Below are positions 45,507 through 56,363 of a DNA stretch of 64,000 nucleotides, piece after piece. The stretch is from Crotalaria pallida (Eukaryota; Streptophyta; Magnoliopsida; Fabales; Fabaceae). The first letter of the stretch is position 1; every line of letters starts with the position of its first letter. The DNA lies in NCBI GenBank assembly GCA_037953625.1, contig CM075655.1, forward strand, positions 76,473,501-76,537,500, in the 5' to 3' direction. The notes beneath the pieces are model-generated. The model was given only the letters and a program-made list of their open reading frames with translations. It was not told the origin of the DNA and did not search any database. The position numbers and the translations under genes were made by a program.

Positions 45507-47446
45507 TCGGTCGAAAGACACGAGCTTAAAGCTTTTTCGTAAAGATCCTTGAGGAAACTACAATGGGTTCTACGAATCCCTTTGGTGGTGAAGGTGCTTC
45601 AATAAGTCGTCCTCCTATGTTTGGTGGAGAGGGTTATGCTTATTGGAAAGTTAGAATGAGAATTTTTATAGAAGCCATAGACATGAACATTTGGGAAGCC
45701 ATTGAGAATGGTCCTCATATTCCCTCATCTCAAGTAGAAGGTGTATCTCAACTAACCCCAAAGATAAGTGGACCGATGATGATAAAAAGAAAATTCAATA
45801 TGATTTAAAAGCTAAGAATATCATCACCTCCGCTCTATCTTATGATGAGTTCTTTAGAGTCTCCCAATGTCATAATGCCAAACAAATGTGGGACACCTTG
45901 CAAGTCACACATGAAGGGACTAGTGAAGTTAGGCGTGCTAGATTAAATTCTTTGATGCATGAATATGAATTGTTTCGTATGTTGCCTAATGAATCTATAT
46001 GTATTATGCAAAAACGTTTTACTCATATTATTAATCATCTCATTGCTCTTGGAAAAACTTTCATGAATTGTGAACTTGTTAACAAAGTTTTAAGATGTCT
46101 AAGTAGGGAATGGCAACCTAAGGTTACCGCAATTGTTGAATCAAAGGACTTGGACAACATGGACTTAGCTACACTTTTCGGAAAGCTTCAAGAACATGAA
46201 ATGGAGCTTGGACGTTTGCATATGCATGAAGAATCAGATAAGAACAAAGAAAGAAAAGGAATTGCTCTTAAAGTCAAAAGTTCATATAAAAAGGAAGAGA
46301 GTTCCGATGATAGTGAAGATTCCGATTCGGACATTGATGAAGAGGAGATGAAACTTCTACTAAGAAAGTTTAACAAGCTTCTAAGGAGAAAAGGAAGGTT
46401 GAACAAAGACAAAAGTAAAGAGAAGAATCCCCCACACTACAAGACCAAGACAACAAAAGAAGGAGTGGTTTGCCATGAATGCAGAAAACCCGATCATCTC
46501 AAATACTCATGCTCTAAGTATCTCAAGAAGATGGAGAAAGAAAAGAAAAATTCAAAGCATAAGAAGGCATACATCGTTTGGGATGATGAAAAGGAAAAGA
46601 AAAGCACATCAAGTAGTTCTTCGGATGATGAAGAAATCGCTACTCTCAACTTGATAGCTCTAGTAGATGAAGAAGAAAGTTCCAATGATGAATCAAGTGA
46701 ACAAAGCGAGGATAGCGATGTAAGTGATACTAAATCTGAAATTTCTTCCAAATATGAAATTTTATATAATGCTTATGAAGAAATGCATGAACACCTTAAG
46801 AAACTAGCTTTGAAAAACATTGAAAGGAAGAAGCTCATTTTGAAACATCAACAAGAGATTTTAGAACTTCAAAAACAAGTTGATTGTAACACCCCTAATT
46901 TTCGTCTCCCGAATAATAGGAAATTAATAATAAAAAGTTTTATTATTAATTTATAGAATTTTCCAAGATTATGTTTTGTATTTAATTCGCCTTAAATATA
47001 AAAATAAGTTGAAATATTTTTATATGGCAAATAAATGCAAAATATAAGAATATTGCATTTTGGTCCCTGAATGAGGGCTTAAAAGTAATATTGAAAAGGT
47101 TCTTGGAGGGAAAGATTTAAAAATATTAATTTTTAAATTTTGAACTGATCTAACCGGTTAGTAATGCCCTGTAACCGGTTAGACGATGAACTCAGGAACT
47201 GGTTTAGTGGATTTTGATGAGTAATCACTGGGTTAATTCGATTAATCGCCACGAATCCCACTTGATGCATGTTGGAGGACGCGTGTCTTCCTTCATGTCA
47301 ACAAATCCCTCTATAAATTGATGGATTTCTGAATGATTGAGGGTTGATGCGTTTAATTTCTTGTTGAGAGGCTGAAATTAGGGTTTTCAATTCGTGGAGG
47401 GCAATTCTTCTTTTTCCTTGAGAGTCAGAGAACGAGTGATACACAA

Positions 47447-47475
47447 ACACGAAGCTTACATCCAGAGCTTCGTGT
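47447..47475 (+). promoter_or_regulatory. Perfect 11-bp leader hairpin
   Basis: AACACGAAGCT (47447-47457) and AGCTTCGTGTT (47465-47475) with a 7-base loop, in the predicted first exon. Identical in the LTR at 53405 (near 53967-53995). Confidence 0.75.
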
Positions 47476-47598
47476 TGATACCAAATTTGTGAGTCAAGAG
47501 TGAGTGTGGAATAAGGAATCAAGCTTGGAAGTTGGAGGTGGAAAACTGAATTCTCTGTTTTGCCAGTTCTGGAAGCTGAATTCCAGCCTTGAATTTGG

Positions 47599-49331
47599 TA
47601 AGTGTAGCTCACCATTAGGTTCCAAATCTTTTCCAATTCCTCGTGCATGTTACCTATTCTGAGTTCTAACTATTTTCCCCAATTTCTTTGGCCAAATCCT
47701 ATGTCAAATTTGGTGGTTTCTGGACCCTGTTGCTGGAAACCGAATCTGAAAACAGAACTTTGGGTCTGAGAGGAAGTTGTGGAGTTTTCTTCAAACCAGT
47801 GTCAAACCTTCCTCAAAATCGTCTTAGATGTATGGGAGAAGTCTTCACTATGCTAGATTTAGACTAAATGTCAAATGAATTTGGATTTGAGTTAACAAAA
47901 CTCAAAAGGGAATTATGTGTTTTTAAGCACATAGGCTTGGAGGCCAAAGTTTTGGCTCAATCCTGTTTGAGCAAGTTTAGATTGATGCATGCAAAGTGTA
48001 TGAATGTTAAATTCTGGATTTGAATGATTAATATGAGTTTTGTTGTGTTAAATTGTGTTTATGTGGGTTTTTATGCAATTTGATGCAAAGACTTGATGCA
48101 TTCACTTTGAATATGATTTCCGTGATGAAACATATTTTTTTAAGGTATATGAACTTCATTGAATGATGGTTTGTGGTTAGATTTGAGAATTAAAGGAAAT
48201 GGTGTGTTAAAACCTTCAATTTGAGGGACTGACTGCATAATCGAATCGGTTACTCGATTTTCGTAACCGGTTAGACACTGCAGAATTTTAAAGAAAAATT
48301 AGTTTATTAAATCAATCCTTAAGTTTTAGGAGTTTTGCTCAAATCTATACTATAAATCCATTATAAATAATCTGAATATAAAGTGTTATGATTCAGATTA
48401 GAAGTAAAGAGTTTATACCTTAAGTTCATATAGTAATTTTCAAGAGAAATTATGTATGATTGGAAACAAATGTGATTTTAATTTTGAATGATGGAAACTG
48501 TGATTTTGAGGCATAAAACAAGGTTTAAGTGGTGTATAGTTTGGGTAGAGAATTCAAGAAAAAAGGGTTTTTCTGAATTGCAATGGTAAACAGTTCAGGT
48601 CTGTAATTCTAACCGGTTAGCCTGAAACTGTAACCGGTTAGTACCTGAATCTGAAAAATAAAGAGTTAAGTTTTTGAATACCATTGGCTTTGTTTTATCC
48701 AATCTAAGTTAAAAGGCATGTTTTGAGAAAATTCAAAGGTGAATTTTATGCCAAATATTATGCCTCAAATTAATCATTCAAAATGGAAATTGGAATATTT
48801 CTAAATCACATTAATTAATGTAAAGATAAAACCAACCCTGATATTTGTGCATTAATATAGACTGGGAGTCTGGTTGGTAGGAACGTTTATCATATTCTGG
48901 GAATATGAGGAGGGTACTCCGGGAGTACCAAATTATAACCTACTTGATGACACATTATAGATATGTGGCCAGTGTCCGAGACCTCGTTTTTATGCGTTCT
49001 GGGAACGTATGCGTTCTGGGAACGTGGTGCACACTCCAGGAGTGATGCTTATTATCCAAGTATGGTTCGGCATTACGTTCTGGGAACGAATGTCGGTGTT
49101 CCGGGAACACAAGGGTGTATTGGATGGACGTCCAAGATGGACATTTAGAGGCTTCGATGGTGGATAGAAAATCATACATCATGCCACTTGCATTATAAGA
49201 GTTATAATGTTGAAAAATTGGTGTGCTCATATGTATTTGCATTATGATCTGTCCATGATATACCTGTGATTGTAATTTTAGTCTTTATCAATTATGTATA
49301 TGTGTATACTTACTCCCTGTGCCCTGTTTAG
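47599..49331 (+). other. Predicted LTR-internal intron
   Basis: Donor TTTG|GTAAGTG and acceptor CCCTGTTTAG|GTGATGG, 1733 bp. The same pair occurs at 54118-55886 (1769 bp) and, in the minus-strand solo LTR, at 40562-38894 (1669 bp). Prediction from consensus and conservation; no transcript evidence. Confidence 0.5.
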
Positions 49332-49334
49332 GTG

Positions 49335-49808
49335 ATGGCCAGATACCTAGCCTGCATCGAGATACGCCCTATCCCTAGCGGCATATGGACGTATGAGGAG
49401 CACCGTGCCACTTTTGATGGGGAGGTTGAGATCACTCTCTACCACCCTAACCCTCTGGTGCGTGTGCGACCTCGTCGATTTAGGATCCCATTAGTCTATA
49501 CTATGCATGTTCCACCTTTTTACACATATAGAGGACCACCCCCGGCTCGACCTATGCGTCGTTTTCATAGTTTTCGTTTTAGAGCTGCCACTCGTTCCCA
49601 TCCTTCCTCCCATAGAGTTGTCACTGAGGAGACTCCTTCTCCTGGTCCGACTGATTACGATAGGACTGCTTCTGAAGATCCTAGACCCAGTGGTGGGGTC
49701 TCTACGCAGTCGGGCGAGGTCGAGGAGGACCCTGTGGAGGATGAGAGCGAGGAGGAGGTGCATGTTGAGCCGACTGTTTCTGCTAGAGGTGGACCCGCTG
49801 GTTCATAG
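49335..49808 (+). CDS. LTR-encoded conserved protein (157 residues)
   Basis: Start ATG at 49335, four bases after the acceptor TTTAG; the upstream in-frame GTG is not a plausible plant start. Residues 1-70 form a conserved block (YLACIEIRP, YEEHRATFDGEVEI, YHPNPL, RPRRFRIP); then a Pro/Arg/Ser-rich stretch and an acidic tail (EEDPVEDESEEEVHVE). Against 55890-56363 I count 13 synonymous and 5 non-synonymous differences and no indel. A third, diverged copy is at 38390-38890. It lies wholly in the LTR, 631 bp from its end, so a complete element would carry it twice. No family recognised; small size, basic core and acidic tail are compatible with nucleic-acid or chromatin binding, which is speculation. 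Confidence 0.75.
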   Translation: MARYLACIEIRPIPSGIWTYEEHRATFDGEVEITLYHPNPLVRVRPRRFRIPLVYTMHVPPFYTYRGPPPARPMRRFHSFRFRAATRSHPSSHRVVTEETPSPGPTDYDRTASEDPRPSGGVSTQSGEVEEDPVEDESEEEVHVEPTVSARGGPAGS

Positions 49809-50989
49809 GAGCCTGCATAGCATAGGTGTTTTGGATCCTAGATCCTAGGGATAGAGCTGTGGAGGATCTGAGGAGCTGCTGAGGACACTGAAGACCTGCT
49901 CTGAGACTTCTATTTTGAGACCATGTGATATAGTGTATATATTTTGAGAGGTCTTAGAGTGAGGTTTTATTTCACACAGCTGGGTTGTATATCTTTTTAT
50001 AAACTCTTGCTATCTCGACTGATGTTACTTGCTACTATTGTACTGATGGGGTTTTATTTTATGCTATGATCTATATATATGATGTTTATTTTCCTCAGTA
50101 GAGCCCCAAAAGTATTATTTTTACTTCCGCGAACTCTGATTTTAAGTTACAAGAGATTCGGCGATAAAGTTATATGTTATATTTTATATACTCAAATCCC
50201 ACTCGAGAAGCAAATGATATGTTGTCATAATAGCTACTAATAATGCTTTCTATAACTAAAGAGATGTGATCTCGAGAGTCTTTTCGAACTTAAGATTGTG
50301 CTGAGCCGAATTCAAAAGGTTTTATGATTGAGCAAGTACTAGCTTTGAAAAGGAAAAATTTTCTAGCCCTAATTTTGATAGCAAGTATTCAACTATTTGG
50401 AAATATTAATTATTTTCAAGTTAAAAAGAGAGCGTCACATTGATGAGCTTAATCTTCAAAATGAAACTCTTGATATCATTTATGCTAGTTCTTCTTGTGA
50501 TTGTGCTAGTAGATTGAATGTTGTGGTTGATTGTGAGACTTGCAAGTTGCTTAAAGATGAAAATGCGATTTTGAAAAATAAGCTTGCAAGTTTCACAAGT
50601 GGTGTTATTAGATTGCGCACATTGTTAAATTTTCAAAGAGAAAATTCAAACAAGTTTGGTTTGGGTTATACTAATGCTAAGAGTAAGTCTCATAGAAATA
50701 TTGTTGATTTTTCTAAAGTTGATTTTTCAAATGCACCAACATGTTTCTATAGTGGCACTCATGGACATACTTCAAATGTGTGTTATATTAAAGTGCATGG
50801 TATACCTAAAGGAAATTTTGTTTGGATTAAGAAGGGTGAAGGTCCCTTAACTAACAAAAATGGATCCAAGATTATTTGGATACCAAAAAGCAAAGCATGA
50901 TTGTTTTTGTAGGTATAATTGAAGAGCAAAAGGACTTACAAGTGTTATTCTTCATTTGCATCTTCAAGTATCAAAGAGAATGTCCTACA

Positions 50990-51440
50990 AATTTTTACAA
51001 TTGGTATTGTTGAAGATTTACTTCTACAAAGGTTCACATATGGTGTCAAGTGAATTTCTCACAAGAGATAGCAAGTATTCACAATTGGATTTACATTTGG
51101 TATCTTCTAATCCTATCATTAGTCTTTAACAATTGGTACTTACTATTAGTCTCTTACCATTGATATTTGCAATTGGTGTTGAAAATTCACAAGTATTCTT
51201 ATGTCATATTTTTTTCAATTGATATCATTGTGTGATCATTATATGTTCATCATGCTATTGTGGTTATTGTGATATTTCTTTACAATTGATATCTTACTTT
51301 GTTAAGTGATGTTATGATTTTTTTTGTTCCAATCGGTATCATATTTCATTGTTATATTTCTTTCCAATTGGTATCACATCTCAAAGTATAGTGACAATTA
51401 GTTACAATTGATATCATTGATTAATTGGTATCAATATTGT
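50990..51440 (+). repeat. Array of PBS-like CAATTGGTATC words
   Basis: About ten copies or one-base variants of (a)caattg(g/a)tatc in 450 bp between gag and PPT. The first, TTTTTACAATTGGTAT (50993-51007 and on), is identical to the LTR/PBS junction at 45485-45500. No ORF. Confidence 0.75.
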
Positions 51441-51521
51441 GAAAAAATGAATGTTATATTCTCTAATTTTGGCTTATTATTTCATATAAGGAGAGAAAAG
51501 GTTATATAACTTTTTGACAAT

Positions 51522-51756
51522 GCCAAAAGGGGGAGAAAAGGTTGTTTTTGTTGTTTTTATATAGGTTGAGCAAATTTGTTGAAGATAGGGGGAGAATCAA
51601 GTTTATCTCAATTGAATTTCAAATCTCAATTGAATTTCAAATTTCAAAAGCATTTTTGAGGGGGAGCAAGAGTCTCACCAAGTGATCAAATGGTTCAAGC
51701 ATCAACAGCTTCAAACAACTTCAAAACATGTTTGTCATTTTCAAAAAGGGGGAGAT
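51522..51756 (+). promoter_or_regulatory. Multiple PPT-like tracts
   Basis: AAAAGGGGGAGAAAAGG (near 51525), TAGGGGGAGAA (51587), GAGGGGGAGCAAGAG (51659) and the LTR-abutting AAAAAGGGGGAGAT (51743-51756). Confidence 0.85.
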
Positions 51757-53402
51757 TGTAAGATCCGGTGTGATGGTTTTGATAATGACAAAGGTTTTGA
51801 ACAAGCTACAAATGTTTTGATCAAGCTCAAGGCATGAAGAAGTTCAACAAACAAACAACAATCAACAATGATGATGAGAGAGCAAGCTCATGAAGATTCA
51901 TTTGTGTATTGTATTGTAATATTTTTAGTTTGAGTCTTTTAGTTTGATGAGTTTAGGTAGAGTCATTAGAGGGTAGTGAATCTCTATTAAGTGCATGATT
52001 ATATTATAATTTGAGTATTCACTTAACCTAAAACCACTAGGTGGTTTAAAGGTTTGAAAGAAAAAGGTTTAGATTTGAGAAAACAAGTTTTTAGAAGTGT
52101 TTTACAGCGGCTAATCGATTAATGGGTTGAGCAAATCGATTAACACACATTTTACAGTGGTTAATCGATTAAGGAATTATGTTAATCGATTAACAACTGC
52201 AATGTTGGTTTTTAAAATACGTTTTTCACTTCTAAAAATTAGTTTTTAAGTTTCCTAATTTTTGGGTATTCTATATAAACCTTTTCCTAATCATTGTGAT
52301 CAACGAACATCATTTTCATATTATTTTAGAAAGATCAAAGCCATACTATTCTCTCTCACTTTCTCATAGATCAAAGCTTTCACTTTTATATTCTTTGATC
52401 AAGAATCTTTGAATCTCATGTGTTGATATTTTCATAGTTCTTGAAAGAGATTCATAGGATTGTTATTGTTTTCAATTTGGTTGTAATCATTGCAAGGAGG
52501 CAAACATTCTACAACAAAGGAATACTTGGTGGTTGTTCATCAAGCAAAATCGTCTTGGAAGTCTTGTTGTGTTTACAAGCAAATTGGAAGTCTTGTTGTG
52601 AGTAATCGACAAGCAATTGGAAGACTTGTTGTGGGGATATCAACAAGCAAGGGAAGGTTAGATTAGATTTCAATAGGGTTGCAAGACAAGAGTGTGATAT
52701 CTCTTGGAGGCTATCAAGTGGGGTATCTTGAGAGGCATTTACTTGTAATTTGAGAACTCTAATTCCTTTAGTGAAGAATCTCTCTTGGTTGAAGAGGGGA
52801 CTGGATGTAGTTCATGGTGGTTGTGAGTGAACCAGGATATATCACTGTGCAGTATCTCTATTCCCTTATCTCTTACATTCTTGTCATTTCATATTGTTCT
52901 TGGTTGAAAACCTAGAAAAGATTGATTTTCATAATTGAATGAATTAAGCTTTTAATTGTGCGAATTGAATTGGGGAAAATCATTTCCATAACCTAGGTAA
53001 TCAATAAGAATAGTGGTGTTAATCAATTCCGCTTTATCTCCGATCTTATGTGTTAATTGATTGATTTTCGTATTTGATTGAAAAGTGATTTTTCAGTTTT
53101 CACAGTGATTAATCGATTAACTGAAGCATTAATCGATTAACCAAAAATCATCTTTCAGGCACTACTCGATTAACTGATCTGATTAATCGATTAACTCAAA
53201 GTTTTACAAAGGATTAATCGATTAATTGATAAGCTTAATCGATTAAGGGCTGCAAGATTTTGTAAAAATCATTTGTTTTAATTGTTTTGATTTGTTTCTT
53301 TCGAAAATCTTTCAAGGTTTCTTAAACACATATTCAACCCCCCCTTCTAGGTGTTCTCCTAGGGTTCCTTAGTTATTTCACCCACCGATTATAGTTTTTA
53401 CA
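51757..53402 (+). repeat. 3' LTR of the gag-only Sirevirus
   Basis: Starts TGTAAGATCC after the PPT, ends TTTTTACA. TATATAAA at 52272-52279. Lacks one 'ggaagtcttgttgtg' unit compared with the 5' LTR. Confidence 0.95.
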
Positions 53403-54117
53403 TATGTAACACCCCTAATTTTCGTCTCCCGAATAATAGGAAATTAATAATAAAAAGTTTTATTATTAATTTATAGAAATTTTCCAAGTTTATGTTTTGT
53501 ATTTAATTAGCCTTAAATATAAAAATAAGTTGAAATATTTTTATATGGCAAATAAATGCAAAATATAAGGATATTGCATTTTGGTCCCTGAATGAGGACC
53601 TAAAGGTAATATTAAAGAGGTTCTTGGAGGGAAAGATTTAAAAATATTAATTTTTAAATTTTGAACTAATCTAACCGGTTACTAATGCCCTGTAACCGGT
53701 TAGACGATGAACCCAGAAACTGGGTTAGTGGATTTTGATGAGTAATCACTTGATTAATCCAAAATTCGCCACGATAACAGCCTGAATTGAGTGGAAAACC
53801 ACGCGTCAGTGTGCATGTAAACGTGATTAGTCTATATATAGTGGAATTGTTAAAGAATGGGGTTGTTGATACTCTGATTTTGGGGAGAGGCTGTGATTTA
53901 GGGTTTCAGATTCGTGGAAGCAAATTCTCTTTCGTTCTTGAGTGTTGAGAGACGAGTGATACACGAACACGAAGCTTACATCCAGAGCTTCGTGTTGATA
54001 CCAAATTTGTAAGACAAGAGTGTGTGTGGAAGGAGAAATCCATCTTGGAAGCTTGAGGTTTGAAGTTTGGGTTCTGTATTTTCTTGATCTGGGAGCTGAA
54101 TTCAAGCCTTGATTTTG

Positions 54118-55886
54118 GTAAGTGTAGCTCACCATTAAGCCCCAAATCTTTTCTCTTTCCTAGTGCATGTTACCTATTTTGAGTCCTAATGGTTTTCCCC
54201 AATTTCTTTGGTCAATTGCTGTGTCAAATCCTCTGATCTTTGGACTCTGTTGGTGGAATTCGTGGCTGAGAGCAGAGCTGTGAGTTTGTGTGAAATCTGG
54301 GGATTTTCTTCAAGTTCTGTGTCAAATCTTCATCAAATTCAGTCTTAAGGTATGGGAGAAGTCTACCTTATACTAGATTTAGACTAAAAGTTGAGTGAGT
54401 TAGGATTTGAGTTCACAACACTCAAAAAGGGCATTATGTGCATTATGGAACCAAGGCTTGGAGGCCAAAATCTTGCTCATTATGATTTTGAGCAACTTTA
54501 TTTTGATGCATGCAAAGTATGTTGATGCTAAATTCTGAATTTGAAAGGTTGTTTTGAGTTTTGTTGTATTAAATTATGTTTATGTGATTTTTATGCAATT
54601 TGATGCAAAAAAGCTTGATGCATGCACTTTGATTTTGTTTCTGTGAGGAAACATGTTTGGTTAAGGTATATGAACCCTGTTAAATGCTGGAATTTGGCTA
54701 GATTTGAGAAACAAAGAAAATGATGTGTCAAAACTCTTAATTTAAGGGACTGACTGCATAATCTAACCGGTTACTCGATATTCGTAACCGGTTAGACACT
54801 GCAGAATTTCAAAGAAAATTAGTTTATCAAATCAGTCCTTAAGTCTTTTGGGGATTGTGCTTAAATCTATACTGTAATTCCATTATGAATAATCTGAATA
54901 TAAAGTGTCATGGTTCAGATTGAGGGTAAAGGTTTATACCTTAATTCAATGAAATAATTTTCAAGAGAAAATTATGTATTATTGAAGATAAATGTGATTT
55001 TAATTTTGAATGATGGAAACTGTGATTTTTGAGGCATAAAACAAGGTTTAAATGGTGTATAGATTGGGTAGAGAATTCAAGAAAAAAGGGTTTTTCTGAA
55101 TTGCAATGGTAAACAGTTCAGGTCTGTAATTCTAACCGGTTAGCCTGAGACTGTAACCGGTTAGTACCTGAATCTGAAAAATAAAAAGTTAAGTTTTTGA
55201 ATACCATTGATGTGGTTTTACCCAACCTAAGTTTTTAAAGACATGTTTTGAGAAAATTCAAAGGAGAATTTTTATGTCAAAGATTTTGCCTCAAATAAGT
55301 CATTCAAAATAGAAATTGGAATATTTCTAAATCACATTAATTAATGTAAAGATAAAACCAACCCTGATGTTTGTGCATACATATAGACTGGAAGTCTGGT
55401 TGGTAAGAACGTTTATCATATTCTGGGAATATGAGGAGGGTACTCCGGGAGTACCAAATTATAACCTACTTGATGACACATTATAGATATGTGGCCAGTG
55501 TCCGGGACCTGGTTTTTATGCGTTCTGGGAACGTATGCGTTCTGGGAACGTATGCGTTCTGGGAACGTGGTGCACACTCCGGGAGTGATGCTTATTATCC
55601 AAGTATGGTTCGGCATTACGTTCTGGGAACGAATGTCGGTGTTCCGGGAACACAAGGGTGTATTGGATGGACATCCAAGATGGACATCCAAGATGGACTT
55701 TAGAGGCCTCAGTTGTGGATAGAAAATCATACATCATGCCACTTGCATTATAAGAGTTATAATGTTGAAAACTGGTGTGCTCATATGTATTTGCATTATG
55801 ATCTGTCCATGATATATTTGTGATTGTAAATTTTAGTCTTTATCAATTATGTATTTGTGTATACTTACTCCCTGTGCCCTGTTTAG
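54118..55886 (+). other. Predicted LTR-internal intron
   Basis: Donor TTTTG|GTAAGTG and acceptor CCCTGTTTAG|GTGATGG, aligned with those of the solo LTR although the region between carries many indels. Confidence 0.5.
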
Positions 55887-55889
55887 GTG

Positions 55890-56363
55890 ATGGCCAGATA
55901 CCTAGCCTGCATCGAGATACGCCCTATCCCTAGCGGTATATGGACGTATGAGGAGCACCGCGCCACTTTTGAGGGGGAGGTGGAGATCACTCTCTACCAC
56001 CCTAACCATCTGGTGCGGGTGCGACCTCGTCGATTTAGGATCCCATTAGTCTATACTATGCATGTTCCACCTTTTTATACATATAGAGGACCACCCCCGG
56101 CTCGACCTATGTGTCGTTTCCATAGTTTTCGTTTTAGAGCTGCCACTCGTTCTCATCCTTCCTCCCATAGAGTTGTCACTGAGGAGACTCCTTCTCCTGG
56201 TCCGACTGATTATGATAGGACTGCTTCTGCAGATCCTAGACCCAGTGGAGGGGTTTCTACACAGTCGGGCGAGGTCGAGGAGGACCCTGTGGAGGATGAG
56301 AGCGAGGAGGAGGTGCATGTCGAGCCGACTGTTTTTGCGAGAGGTGGACCCGCTGGTTCATAG
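55890..56363 (+). CDS. LTR-encoded conserved protein (157 residues), second copy
   Basis: Same length, start and stop as 49335-49808. The five residue changes are D-to-E, P-to-H, R-to-C, E-to-A and S-to-F. The flanking LTR sequence on both sides has accumulated insertions and deletions, whereas these 474 bp have none. This LTR is attached to a gag with a large deletion, so the ORF has outlasted the element's own coding capacity. Confidence 0.75.
   Translation: MARYLACIEIRPIPSGIWTYEEHRATFEGEVEITLYHPNHLVRVRPRRFRIPLVYTMHVPPFYTYRGPPPARPMCRFHSFRFRAATRSHPSSHRVVTEETPSPGPTDYDRTASADPRPSGGVSTQSGEVEEDPVEDESEEEVHVEPTVFARGGPAGS

Larger units (their letters stand above)
46885..50439 (+). repeat. Solo LTR (3.6 kb, Tekay-like) inside gag
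   Basis: TGTAACACCCC..GCGTCACA with perfect TSD TTGAT (46880-46884, 50440-50444). Homologous to 53405-57003. Order: AACCGGTT pair (47151-47181), TATA (ctataaat, 47311), leader hairpin, donor TTTG|GTAAGT (47599), AACCGGTT sites (48244-48273, 48609-48641), acceptor CTGTTTAG (to 49331), ORF 49335-49808, LTR end. Confidence 0.95.
45563..50900 (+). pseudogene. gag: Sirevirus gag, frameshifted and split by a solo LTR
   Basis: Starts ATG at 45563 and matches the gag at 9253-7417 throughout (MFGGEGYAYWKVRMRIF, LQVTHEGTSEVRRARLN, MQKRFTHIINHL). A one-base shift near 45765 moves the frame; a Met at 45886 heads the long remainder. A first knuckle CHECRKPDHLKYSC keeps CCHC. At 46884 the solo LTR interrupts; excising 46885-50439 and one TSD restores the same frame, which runs to 50900. 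The second knuckle reads CFYSGTHGHTSNVC, so its second Cys is Ser and it should not bind zinc normally. No pol follows. Confidence 0.85.
43830..53402 (+). mobile_element. Gag-only Sirevirus derivative (non-autonomous)
   Basis: LTRs 43830-45492 (1663 bp) and 51757-53402 (1646 bp), PBS, gag, multiple PPTs. There is no trace of protease, integrase, RT or RNase H between gag and PPT. Left TSD TACAC (43825-43829); on the right only TA remains before the LTR at 53405, so the TSD was probably split by that insertion. The first LTR begins GG rather than TG. Gag is further split by a solo LTR. Confidence 0.85.
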
